This document shows positions 6,663-14,441 of a DNA stretch of 64,000 bases, piece after piece. The translations under genes and the position numbers were made by a program. The notes below the pieces were generated by a model, which worked only from the letters and a program-made list of their open reading frames with translations, was not told the origin of the DNA and ran no database searches. This DNA is from DATLGB01 sp037724045. GTDB lineage: Bacteria; Actinomycetota; Thermoleophilia; Solirubrobacterales; Solirubrobacteraceae. How positions within the stretch are numbered: position 1 is the first letter of the stretch; the number at the start of each line of letters is the position of its first letter. The stretch is taken from assembly GCA_037724045.1 (NCBI GenBank), contig JBBJOW010000001.1, forward strand, positions 1 through 64,000, read 5' to 3'.

Positions 6663-7660
6663 TAACCGCCGATCTGGGACATCGACCGCGCGGGCTGGAT
6701 GAACGCGGGGTCGTTGATGTGGTGCTTGAGCTCCTTCTGCCACACCGCCGCACGCACGATCGCCTCGAGGTCGTCGTCGGTCGCGCCCTCGCGCAGCGGT
6801 CCGCGCAGGTCGGTCTCGTTCAGCGAGAACAGGCAGGTGCGCAGGCGGCCGTCGGCGGTGAGGCGGATGCGGTTGCAGTCCGAGCAGAAGGGATGCGAGA
6901 CGGGCGAGATGAACCCCATCGTGCCCTTGCCGTCGGCGAAGCGCCAGCGCTGCGACGTCCCCGACCGCTGCCGGCCCATCGGCTCCAGCGGATAGGTGGC
7001 GTGGATGATCGCGCGGAGCTCGTCGTTGTGCAGCACGCGGTCCGGGCCCCAGTTGCGGTCGGCGTCGAGCGGCATCCACTCGATGAAGCGCACCTCGTAG
7101 GGCTTGCGGCGGGCGAGGTCGGCGAAGCGCAGCGCCTCGTCCTCGGTGAAGTCGCGCAGGGCAACCGCGTTGACCTTGATCGGGCGCAGCTCGGGGTAGG
7201 CCTCCGCGGCCTCGAGCCCGGCGAGCACCTCGTCCAGCGCGTCGCGGCGCGTCATCTCGAAGAAGCGGTCGCGGACCAGCGAGTCCAGCGACACGTTGAG
7301 CCGCCGCAGCCCGGCGGCGACCAGGGCGGGCAGCTGCTTGCGCAGCAGGTAGCCGTTGGTGGTCAGGGATATGGAATCGACTACGGGGCTGAGCATGCCC
7401 ACGAGCTTGTGCAGGTCGCGGCGCGCGAGCGGCTCCCCGCCGGTCAGCCGGACGTCGTGGACGCCCATCGACGCGAGCAGCCCGACGATCCGCGCCATCT
7501 CCTCGTAGGACAGGACGGCGTTGCGCTCCAGCCACGGCAGCCCCTCGGCGGGCATGCAGTACTGGCAGCGGAAGTTGCAGCGGTCGGTGACCGAGATGCG
7601 GACGTCGCCGATGGTGCGCCCGTGCCCGTCGATGAGGGGCTCACGCGAGGCGATAGTCAC
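6662..7660 (-). CDS. moaA: GTP 3',8-cyclase
   Basis: 332 aa radical-SAM enzyme catalysing the first step of Moco synthesis, with MoaC. The N-terminal cluster motif is C28, C32, C35 (TDRCNFRCQYC); the second [4Fe-4S] site is C259, C262, C276; the Gly-Gly C-terminus needed for activity is present (MSQIGG). GGEP SAM motif at 74-77. It overlaps moaC by 20 bp and moeA by 1 bp, so the three form a tight operon. Nothing is missing. Confidence 0.97.
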   Translation of the reverse strand: MTIASREPLIDGHGRTIGDVRISVTDRCNFRCQYCMPAEGLPWLERNAVLSYEEMARIVGLLASMGVHDVRLTGGEPLARRDLHKLVGMLSPVVDSISLTTNGYLLRKQLPALVAAGLRRLNVSLDSLVRDRFFEMTRRDALDEVLAGLEAAEAYPELRPIKVNAVALRDFTEDEALRFADLARRKPYEVRFIEWMPLDADRNWGPDRVLHNDELRAIIHATYPLEPMGRQRSGTSQRWRFADGKGTMGFISPVSHPFCSDCNRIRLTADGRLRTCLFSLNETDLRGPLREGATDDDLEAIVRAAVWQKELKHHINDPAFIQPARSMSQIGG

Positions 7661-8120
7661 CGGACTTCCCTCCCGTCTTGTCCAGCAACCGGACGGACTC
7701 GATCGTCACGCCCTTCTCGACGCCCTTGACCATGTCGTACACGGTCAGCGCGCCGACCGAGGCGGCGGTCAGCGCCTCCATCTCGACCCCCGTGCCCGAG
7801 ACGGTGCGCGCCTCGGCGACGACGGTGACGGTGCCGGCCTCCGCGTCCACCGTCACCTCGCAGTCGGCGTGCGAGAGCGCGAGCTGATGGCAGAGGGGGA
7901 TGAGCTCGGCCGTGCGCTTGGCGGCCTGGATGGCGGCGATGCGCACGACACCGACGAGGTCGCCCTTGGGCAGGTCGCCGGCGAGCACCTTGGCGGCGGT
8001 CCCGGGACGCATCCGCACGACTGCGCGGGCGCGCGCCCAACGCTCGGTCAACGGCTTGGGCGACACGTCGACCATGCGCGCGTTGCCCTCCGCGTCGAGG
8101 TGGGTGAGCCCGCTCTCCAC
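7641..8120 (-). CDS. moaC: Cyclic pyranopterin monophosphate synthase
   Basis: 159 aa, the usual length. It converts the MoaA product to cPMP. Conserved blocks: HLDAEGNARMVDVS, PLCHQLALS, VEMEALTAASVGALTVYDM and the C-terminal LLDKTGGKSGDY containing catalytic lysines. First gene of the moaC-moaA-moeA operon, reading away from the 355-bp gap that contains a large hairpin. Confidence 0.97.
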   Translation of the reverse strand: MESGLTHLDAEGNARMVDVSPKPLTERWARARAVVRMRPGTAAKVLAGDLPKGDLVGVVRIAAIQAAKRTAELIPLCHQLALSHADCEVTVDAEAGTVTVVAEARTVSGTGVEMEALTAASVGALTVYDMVKGVEKGVTIESVRLLDKTGGKSGDYRLA

Positions 8121-8170
8121 TCCGCAGGAAGTCTAGGAGTCGGTGGAACGATTCGGCACGCCCGGACCAT

Positions 8171-8329
8171 GCCTGGATACACCGATGACCGGTGGTTCCA
8201 CGGCGCCGCAGGGCGAGTCAGGGGTCGCCGGCCGGGCACCGACAGGGTGGCGCCCTTTGGGTGACCGGCCGGCGGCCCCCGGCGAAGCCATGCGGGGCTG
8301 TGGGGCCGCCGGGATCGGTGTATCCAGGC
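8171..8329. ncRNA. Large structured hairpin between moaC and moaD-moaE (candidate riboswitch)
   Basis: GCCTGGATACACCGAT (8171-8186) is perfectly complementary to ATCGGTGTATCCAGGC (8314-8329). Inside are a 10-bp perfect stem (CGCCGGCCGG / CCGGCCGGCG) and a competing 9-bp stem (GGCGGCCCC / GGGGCCGCC), so two folds exclude each other. A 159-nt element with a closing helix and alternative inner helices, between divergent Moco genes, suggests a regulatory RNA such as the Moco RNA motif. I cannot confirm the family by eye. The remaining gap (8121-8170, 8330-8475) shows no gene. Confidence 0.45.
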
Positions 8330-8475
8330 TAAGCCCGTGGACACTGCGCCTGACACCCCCCGAACCCTCGGAAATCCAGATGGATTCCCTTCGAATTCGT
8401 GCGGCGCCAGACTTGGTCCACGGGCTTTCCGGACGCGCCTCGATCGATCACCCGACTCCTAGGCTCGAAGGCGCC

Positions 8476-9186
8476 ATGCGCCTGACCGTCCGCCTCTTCG
8501 CCGGGCTGCGCGAGCGCGCCGGCGCGCCGACCCTCGACCTCGAGGTGCCCGAGCCGGGCACCGTGGCCGACCTGCTCTCCGCGCTCGACGCGACGCCGCT
8601 GGCCGGCCTGCCCGAACGCAGCTTCATCGTCGCCGTCAACCGCGAGTACGCGGGGCCGGAGGTCGCCGTGGGCGCGGACGACGAGGTGGCGCTCATTCCG
8701 CCGGTGTCGGGTGGCGCGGAGAACCTCGTGCGCGGCGTCCGCTTGACCGAAGAGCCGCTCGACCTGGCCCGTCTCGCCGCGCTCGTCCGCGACCCGCGCG
8801 CCGGTGCCGTCGTCACCTTCGAAGGCGTCACCCGCGAGGTCAGCCACCTCGACTACGAGGCCTACGCCGAGATGGCCGAGCCGATGCTGCGCTCCATTGC
8901 GGCGGAGGAAGCCGAGCGCCACGGGCTCACCGCGATCGCCGTCGAGCACCGCGTCGGCCGGGTGCCGCTCAGCGAGGCGTCGGTGATCGTCGCCGCGTCC
9001 GGCCCCCACCGGGGAGAGGCGTTCGCCGGCGCCCGCGCCGTCATTGACCGCCTCAAGGACGAGGCGCCGATCTTCAAGCGCGAGGAGGAGCGCTGGATCG
9101 AGGGCGCGCTCCCCTCACCACAGGGTCTGGAACAGAAACGAGACGGCGACGCCCTGGACGGCGAGCGCGGCGACGGCCAGCCGTAG
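8476..9186 (+). CDS. moaX: Fused molybdopterin synthase, MoaD-MoaE (MoaX-like)
   Basis: 236 aa. Residues 1-80 are MoaD, a ubiquitin-like sulfur carrier ending in PPVSGG with Gly79-Gly80. From about 85 on it is MoaE (LTEEPLDLARLAALV, SGPHRGEAFAGARAVID, then KDEAPIFKREE with the catalytic-region lysines). Together they convert cPMP to molybdopterin. In Mycobacterium MoaX the fusion is cleaved after Gly-Gly to free the carrier; the same is expected here. The last 24 codons overlap the convergent 9115-10422 gene. It is divergent from moaC, across the hairpin region. Confidence 0.93.
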   Translation: MRLTVRLFAGLRERAGAPTLDLEVPEPGTVADLLSALDATPLAGLPERSFIVAVNREYAGPEVAVGADDEVALIPPVSGGAENLVRGVRLTEEPLDLARLAALVRDPRAGAVVTFEGVTREVSHLDYEAYAEMAEPMLRSIAAEEAERHGLTAIAVEHRVGRVPLSEASVIVAASGPHRGEAFAGARAVIDRLKDEAPIFKREEERWIEGALPSPQGLEQKRDGDALDGERGDGQP

Positions 9187-10422
9187 GCGCTCGGGCGGGA
9201 CGACCGTCGCCGCCGCGACGCACGCGAGCGGCACCAGGAAGAGCCAGATGCGCTCCGTTTCCGCCTTGGTGAAGCCCAGGCCGGCGGCGACGGCCACCAC
9301 CGACGCCAGCGCGATGGCGACGGCGTTGCCGCGGCGGACGGCGAGCAGCCACGCGGCGGCGATCGGCGGGCCCATGCTCAGCGCCCACGCCACCGGCGAG
9401 CCGATCCACCAGTACGCGTACGGCCGGATGCGCGCGAGCGAGCGGTCGTAGTAGGCCTGGGTGGCACTCAACGTGCCGACCGGGTCGTAGCCGGCGACCG
9501 CCCAGACGGCGCCGTTGAGCGCCAGCACCGCCGCCCCGGACCCGGCTGCGAGCACCGCCGCGGCCCGCAGCCCCTCGCGGCGCCACACGACGACCGCGGC
9601 GAAGAAGCCAACGGCGAGCAGCGACCACGCGTAGAAGGTGAACACGGCGAACAGGGCGACCCCTGCCGCACGCGCGGCGGGTCGCTGCCAGACCATCAGT
9701 GCGGCGGCGCCGGCGCCCATCGCGGCGAGGATCGCGTCCACCGAGCTGATCCCGAAGAGCAGCAAGCCCGGGGAGAAGGCGGCCAGCACCCCGGCGATGC
9801 GCGCGCGGTCCTCGGCGATCCCGCACGCGCGCGCGAGCGCGTAGGAGAGCGGAGCGGTCGCCGCCACCGCCGCGACGCACACGGCCGCGAGCAGCTGATG
9901 CGTGTCGATCCCGAGCCAGTGCATGGTCAGCACGAGGCCGGGCGGGTGGCCGGCCACGTTGATCGGCAGCGACGGCACGAGCTCGGCGAAGCGGTCGAGG
10001 TAGAAGCCGGCACCGTACGCCAGCGCCGGCAGTCCCGGCAGGTACTCGTTCTTGGCCTCGAACGAGCCCTCCGGACCGAGGTCGAAGACCACGCTCCAGC
10101 CCTGCGGACCGAGTGGGATCGCGTTGAGGGCGAGCCCGGTCACCGCGGCGAGGACGAGCACCGCCGCCACGAACGCGCGCACCGGCAGCGCCAGCAGCCG
10201 CGGCGCGAGCGCGGCCGCCGCCGCGACCATCGGCACCGCGAGCAGCGCCCAGGGATCCGCGCGCGGCAGCCACGCCATGACGAACGGCGAAAGCGCGGTT
10301 CCCATCGTCTCGTCGTTGAGCCGGACGCCCAGGCCCCAGCCCAGCGTGCCGGCTGCCGCCGCCGCGGCGACGGCGAGCAGGACGCGCTCGCCCTGCGACC
10401 CTGTGGCTCGTGTGGCGCTCAC
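9115..10422 (-). CDS. Polytopic membrane protein, GT-C glycosyltransferase-like
   Basis: 435 aa with about 10-12 hydrophobic helices, typical of GT-C (polyprenyl-phosphate-sugar dependent) glycosyltransferases. An early periplasmic-loop region carries acidic residues (FDLGPEGSFEAKNEY) and a NVAGHPPG motif follows. The C-terminus has FTKAETERIWLFLVPL. The donor and acceptor are unknown. The GTG start overlaps the divergent GTG start of the lipoprotein gene by 13 bp, leaving no room for ordinary promoters between them. The 3' end overlaps moaX by 72 bp. Confidence 0.7.
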   Translation of the reverse strand: MSATRATGSQGERVLLAVAAAAAAGTLGWGLGVRLNDETMGTALSPFVMAWLPRADPWALLAVPMVAAAAALAPRLLALPVRAFVAAVLVLAAVTGLALNAIPLGPQGWSVVFDLGPEGSFEAKNEYLPGLPALAYGAGFYLDRFAELVPSLPINVAGHPPGLVLTMHWLGIDTHQLLAAVCVAAVAATAPLSYALARACGIAEDRARIAGVLAAFSPGLLLFGISSVDAILAAMGAGAAALMVWQRPAARAAGVALFAVFTFYAWSLLAVGFFAAVVVWRREGLRAAAVLAAGSGAAVLALNGAVWAVAGYDPVGTLSATQAYYDRSLARIRPYAYWWIGSPVAWALSMGPPIAAAWLLAVRRGNAVAIALASVVAVAAGLGFTKAETERIWLFLVPLACVAAATVVPPERLRLAVAALAVQGVAVSFLFQTLW

Positions 10423-10829
10423 TCGGATTGATTGTCGCGGTGCTGCTCGCAGGCTGCGGATCGGCGGACACGCTGCCGCCTCCCGCGGCGGGTGCGCCGC
10501 CGGTCGTGCGGGCGCCCGGCGGCGAGGCCGTGCTCGACACGCGCGCGCGCACCATCACGGTCGGCGGCATGCGCGCGGACGCTGGCGTCGGCCCCACCGC
10601 GATCGCCGAGACCGAAGAGCACGTCTACGTCACCGACACCGTGCAGGACGCGCTGCTGGTGTTCCGCAAGGAGCCGAAGCTCTCGCTCCAGCGGCGCGCC
10701 TACCTGCCCGGCGCGCCCGTGGCCCTCGAGGTCGACGAGGCACGCGACCGGCTGCTGGTGACCCTGGACGCCACCGGCGAGATGGTCGCCGTCACGCTGG
10801 ACGGTGCGGTCAAGGCGCTTCAACCCTGA
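10410..10829 (+). CDS. Small lipoprotein, partial beta-propeller
   Basis: 139 aa from GTG at 10410. Signal peptide with lipobox LLAGC (Cys about 16), so it is probably membrane-anchored outside the cell. The mature part (ADAGVGPTAIAETEEHVYVTD, APVALEVDEARDRLLVTL) resembles two blades of a YncE/NHL-type beta-propeller. That is far fewer than a complete propeller needs, so it may be a truncated or oligomeric form. Its 3' end overlaps the convergent gene at 10820 by 10 bp. Confidence 0.7.
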   Translation: MWRSLGLIVAVLLAGCGSADTLPPPAAGAPPVVRAPGGEAVLDTRARTITVGGMRADAGVGPTAIAETEEHVYVTDTVQDALLVFRKEPKLSLQRRAYLPGAPVALEVDEARDRLLVTLDATGEMVAVTLDGAVKALQP

Positions 10830-11248
10830 CGGGCGCGGCGCACGGCGAACACGATCGCGGAAATCACGAACATCGCGGCGCTGACGACCAGCCAGCGTGT
10901 CACGTAGCCGTCGTACTCCTGGCCGGAGGCCCGGGTGTAGGACCCCTCGCCCTTGTTGAGCACGGTCGGGGCGAAGACGATCGCCAGCAACAGCGAGAGC
11001 CCGAGGGGCACACGCACGTAGTTGATACCGGTCCCGCCCATCCCGAGCAGGCGCCGGCCGGCGCCGTCGGCTCCGGAGTAGAGAGGCCACAGCACGGCAT
11101 CGTGGACGATGACGGCGGCGATCAGCCACACGATCGCGTTGGCCGCGGCGCCGAGGGTGAAGATCTGCACGATCGCGTAGGCGGTCAGCGCGAAGAGGCC
11201 GATGTGCGCCACCAGATGCAGCGGGTTGTTGCCGTAGAGCTTCTTCAT
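10820..11248 (-). CDS. Four-helix membrane protein of the molybdopterin oxidoreductase operon
   Basis: 142 aa with about four transmembrane helices (HLVAHIGLFALTAYAIVQIF, NAIVWLIAAVIVHDAVLWPL, VRVPLGLSLLLAIVFAP, and a C-terminal one ending FAVRRARQG). Its ATG overlaps the stop of the oxidoreductase (ATGA). Possible roles are a membrane partner or a heme-binding/quinone-linking subunit, since two His lie in the first helices, but the family is not recognised. Confidence 0.75.
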   Translation of the reverse strand: MKKLYGNNPLHLVAHIGLFALTAYAIVQIFTLGAAANAIVWLIAAVIVHDAVLWPLYSGADGAGRRLLGMGGTGINYVRVPLGLSLLLAIVFAPTVLNKGEGSYTRASGQEYDGYVTRWLVVSAAMFVISAIVFAVRRARQG

Positions 11249-12441
11249 GCCGTGAAGGTCATCTTCGCGACCCACTTCGTGTTGTGCACGCCGGGCAGCG
11301 CGGGGACGATGATCCGGGCGGGGAAACCGTGGTCCAGCGAGAGGTCTTCGCCCTCCACCTGCAGCGCGAGCATCGAGCGCGAGTCGTGAATCTGGTCGCG
11401 CGACAGCGACGTGATCGCGAACGGCGCGCCCTGCTGCAGCGACTCCACGAGCACCTCGCTCGCGTCGGGCACCCCCGCCATCTCGGCCAGCTGGGCCAGC
11501 GTCACGCCCGTCCAGCTCCGGGTCGCGCTCCAGCCCTCGACGCAGGCGATCGGCAGCGACTGCGTCGACTGGGGCATGGCCGCGAGCTGCTCGCGGGAGA
11601 CGAGGGTGTCCTCGTTGAGGGCCAGCCGCCACGACGAACCGGTCATATCCGGCGTGACCCCGGCGACGGCCGCCGTCTTGTTGACCGGGAACCCGCTCTC
11701 GCGGCGCGGCGCGAGGAAGGCGAGCTTGCGAAACGGCCCGCCGATCGCCTGTCCCGCGTTGCCGACGACGACCAGGCCGGCACCGGCGCCGGTGAAGGCC
11801 AGCAGCCCGCGCCGCGAGATCGTGACCGGCCCGGGGCGCGCGGCCTTCAGCGTGTCGGGCTCCTCCTCGCGGCGGCCAAGGGCGACCGGCAGCTTGAGCC
11901 CGAGGTGCACCAGGAAGGAGCCGAGGAAGATGACCGCGCCCCAGTAGTGCGCGACGACGAAGTTGAAGTCGAACGGGTACCAGTAGCCCGCGTTCACGAG
12001 GCCGGTGACGAGCAGGAAGATCGTCGAGGACACCAGCAGCGCGATCGACACGCGCTCGAGCGCCTGCGCGGGAGAATTGACCGGCGGCCACGCGAACAGC
12101 CGCGGCATGACCGACCACAGCTTGGCCAGCACGATCGGGATCACCGCCAGCCCGATGGTCACGTGCAGGCCCTGCGTCAGGACGTATATCCACGAGGGGC
12201 TCGTGAACCAGTCGAAGGTCAGCGGCAGGTCGCGCGACGGGTCGACGAGCGCGTTCATCGGCAGCGACGGGTTGTACGCCGCGTGCGACAGGAAGCCGGT
12301 GACGAGGACGATGGTCATGCCGACCAGCAGCGTCAGCCCGAGGATCGCCGTCAGCCGGCGCCCCCGCAGCGGCGACTTCCAGAACTCGGCGCGGAACGGG
12401 CCCGGCGGCGGGGTGTCCGGGAACGGCTTCAGGCGACCCAT
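11245..12441 (-). CDS. Membrane-anchored molybdopterin oxidoreductase (sulfite-oxidase fold)
   Basis: 398 aa in two parts. Residues about 20-190 hold four transmembrane helices with scattered His (GLHVTIGLAVIP, VVAHYWGAVIFLGSFLVHLG), cytochrome-b-like. An RR-containing hydrophobic segment follows (ISRRGLLAFTGAGAGL). The rest is a sulfite-oxidase/YedY-type molybdopterin domain with the Mo-ligating Cys in LPIACVEGWSATRSWTG. Fusing a b-type membrane anchor and the Mo domain suggests electron transfer to or from quinone; the substrate is unknown. Start chosen at ATG 12441, overlapping the upstream methyltransferase stop. Confidence 0.85.
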   Translation of the reverse strand: MGRLKPFPDTPPPGPFRAEFWKSPLRGRRLTAILGLTLLVGMTIVLVTGFLSHAAYNPSLPMNALVDPSRDLPLTFDWFTSPSWIYVLTQGLHVTIGLAVIPIVLAKLWSVMPRLFAWPPVNSPAQALERVSIALLVSSTIFLLVTGLVNAGYWYPFDFNFVVAHYWGAVIFLGSFLVHLGLKLPVALGRREEEPDTLKAARPGPVTISRRGLLAFTGAGAGLVVVGNAGQAIGGPFRKLAFLAPRRESGFPVNKTAAVAGVTPDMTGSSWRLALNEDTLVSREQLAAMPQSTQSLPIACVEGWSATRSWTGVTLAQLAEMAGVPDASEVLVESLQQGAPFAITSLSRDQIHDSRSMLALQVEGEDLSLDHGFPARIIVPALPGVHNTKWVAKMTFTA

Positions 12442-13043
12442 GCGAACCACCGTCCTCCGATGCAGCGCAGGTCGGCGACATCGGCCAGCTCGCGGATGCC
12501 GTCGGCGTCCACGTGCGCCCACGGAAACCAGAGGCTGGTCACGTCGCCCTGCTCGAGCCGGACGCGGCCGCCGCGCGTGCCCGCGCCCGGCGGCTCGACC
12601 TCGACGATCGCCGAGCCGCCCGGGCGCAGGAGCGTGCGCACCCGCGCCAGCAGCACGGCCGCGTCGCCGCCGATGCCGATGTTGCCGTCCAGCAGCAGCG
12701 CGGTGGCCCAGTCGCCCACGCCCGGTAGGTCGTCGAAGACGCTGCCGAGCACCGCGCGGCGTCCCCGCCGGCGGGCGAGCCCGACGGCGACGGGGGAGAG
12801 ATCGACGCCGAGCGCCCAGTGACCGTGCCGCGCGAGGGCGTCCAGCAGGCGACCGGGTCCGCAGCCGATGTCGAGCACCGGGCCGACCGCGGCCTGCGCG
12901 ACCGCCTCATCGACGAGGTTCGACTGTCCGAGCCAGCGATCGAGCGCGAGCGGGGTGACGTGCCCGTCGTCACGCCGCAGCACCACCTGCTCAGGCGGCG
13001 CCACGAGGAGCTCGTCGTACATGGCGGCGGGGTGGACGCTCAC
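12429..13043 (-). CDS. Class I SAM-dependent methyltransferase
   Basis: About 204 aa from GTG at 13043 (ATG at 13022 is an alternative; the frame is open further upstream but loses protein character). Motif I is VLDIGCGPGRLLDALA, with VDLSPVAVGLARRRG at strand 2 and a late strand GGSAIVEVEPPGAG. The chemistry is unassigned. It is translationally linked to the molybdopterin oxidoreductase downstream (13-bp overlap) and follows the two glycosyltransferase-type genes, so the five genes 14400 to 10820 look like one unit. Confidence 0.82.
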   Translation of the reverse strand: MSVHPAAMYDELLVAPPEQVVLRRDDGHVTPLALDRWLGQSNLVDEAVAQAAVGPVLDIGCGPGRLLDALARHGHWALGVDLSPVAVGLARRRGRRAVLGSVFDDLPGVGDWATALLLDGNIGIGGDAAVLLARVRTLLRPGGSAIVEVEPPGAGTRGGRVRLEQGDVTSLWFPWAHVDADGIRELADVADLRCIGGRWFAWVA

Positions 13044-13159
13044 GCGTCCGGCACAGTTGAGAACCGGTGCATCGGGGCCGGTATCGGTTTCCACACCATC
13101 GTTACGCGATTCGTGGCGCGATCGGATGCTTACCGACCGCACCCGCGCCACCGAGTGAC

Positions 13160-13768
13160 TCAGGCAGCGACGCCAAGGCCGCGCAGGACGGTGGCAAAAC
13201 GGCCCTCCGGCGCCAGAGCGGCGACGATGTGCGCATCGGCGATCGTGTCGACATCGCGCAGCTCGGGCAGGAGGGCCGGGTCGTAGCCGAGCTCGCGCAG
13301 GCGCTCGAGCTGACGCGCGCCGGTGTCATCCGCGCTCATCGGAATGTCCGCGAACGCGCGTGCGTCGGGGGCCGGGAGGCCGAGCCCCCACCAGCCGCCG
13401 TCGGGCGCGGCGCCGAACGCACACGGATGTTCGCGCGCGGCGTCGAGCAGCGCCGGCGTGAGCTGGGGCGTGTCCATGCCCACCAGGAAGGCGCGCTCCG
13501 CGCAGTCGTCGAACGCCGCGGCGAGGCGCTGCGCGAGTCCGCCGCCGCGCTGGGGGACGACCTCGAAGCCGGGCGGCAGCCACGCGCCGGGCTCGCCGTC
13601 GAGGGCGAGCACGCGACGGCTCGCCCCGCATGCCGCCACGGCCTCCAGCGTGTCCGCGAGGGCCGCCTCGGCGAGCGCGGCCGCCTCGTTCGGGGAGCAC
13701 GGCGGGGTCAGCCGCGTCTTGGAGCGCCCCGCGACCGGCGCCTTGGCGATGACGATCACGGCGGTCAT
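13160..13768 (-). CDS. DUF2064 / TIGR04282 glycosyltransferase-fold protein
   Basis: 202 aa. The start IVIAKAPVAGRSKTRL is the hallmark of the TIGR04282 (rSAM/selenodomain-associated transferase, DUF2064) family, a nucleotidyl/glycosyltransferase-A fold with a Pro-Gly-Lys-type phosphate loop. Other family blocks: FLVGMDTPQLTP, FGAAPDGGWWGLGLP and the C-terminal LRDVDTIADA. The ATG overlaps the GT2 stop by 4 bp. Substrate unknown; neighbours suggest glycan or lipid-linked sugar metabolism. Confidence 0.88.
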   Translation of the reverse strand: MTAVIVIAKAPVAGRSKTRLTPPCSPNEAAALAEAALADTLEAVAACGASRRVLALDGEPGAWLPPGFEVVPQRGGGLAQRLAAAFDDCAERAFLVGMDTPQLTPALLDAAREHPCAFGAAPDGGWWGLGLPAPDARAFADIPMSADDTGARQLERLRELGYDPALLPELRDVDTIADAHIVAALAPEGRFATVLRGLGVAA

Positions 13769-14400
13769 TGCGCGAGCACCGCGCGCATGTCGCGGATGGC
13801 GCGCACGGTCCCGCGCACGGTGCCGGTGACCTTGGAGCGGCCCTGGCGCGGCAGGTAGGGGACGTCGACCTCCTGCACGCGCCACCCCGCGCGCTGTGCG
13901 CGGAGGACCATCTCCAGCGGCCAGCCGAAGCGGCGGTCCTCGATGCGCAGCGCGAGCAGATCCTCGCGGCGCGCGGCGCGCATCGGGCCGAGGTCGCGCA
14001 GGTCGAGCCGCCGGGCGAGATAGCGGTTGGCCACGCGGGCGTGCAGGGGCCACGCGCCGGGCTGGGCCTCGCGCGCGCCGAGGACCAGGTCCGCCTCGCC
14101 GGCCAGCACGGGACCGAAGACGCCCGCGAGCTCGCACGGGTCCAGCGACGCGTCGCAATCCATGAAGCAGACGACGTCGGCGGTCGCGGCGCACAGGCCT
14201 GCGAAGCAGGCGGCGCCGAAGCCGGGCTGCGGCTCGTCGACGACGGTGGCTCCCAGCGAGCGCGCGAGCGCCCCCGAGCCATCCGTGGAACCGTTGTCGA
14301 CGACGATCGGCCGGCAGTCGGCCGGCATGCGCTCGAGGACCCAGGGCAGGGCCTCGCGCTCGTTGAGGACGGGAAGCACGACGTCGACCATCAGATGCAT
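13765..14400 (-). CDS. Family 2 glycosyltransferase, DPM1-like
   Basis: 211 aa. N-terminal nucleotide-sugar site (VVLPVLNEREALPWVLERM, VVDNGSTDGSG), metal-binding DCD in CFMDCDASLDP, and the conserved GFGAACFAGL. This length and pattern match soluble dolichyl-phosphate-mannose-synthase-like enzymes that transfer a sugar to polyprenyl phosphate at the membrane face. First gene of the leftward operon; only about 40 bp separate it from the divergent epimerase. Confidence 0.9.
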   Translation of the reverse strand: MHLMVDVVLPVLNEREALPWVLERMPADCRPIVVDNGSTDGSGALARSLGATVVDEPQPGFGAACFAGLCAATADVVCFMDCDASLDPCELAGVFGPVLAGEADLVLGAREAQPGAWPLHARVANRYLARRLDLRDLGPMRAARREDLLALRIEDRRFGWPLEMVLRAQRAGWRVQEVDVPYLPRQGRSKVTGTVRGTVRAIRDMRAVLAQ

Positions 14401-14441
14401 GCGGCGGTATACAGGAGCACGCCGCCGTTACGGTGCGTCGG

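Noticed and set aside
5460..7535. A single 691-codon MoeA-containing protein
   Set aside because: The N-terminal half is the out-of-frame reading of moaA; the real moeA starts at the GTG overlapping the moaA stop.
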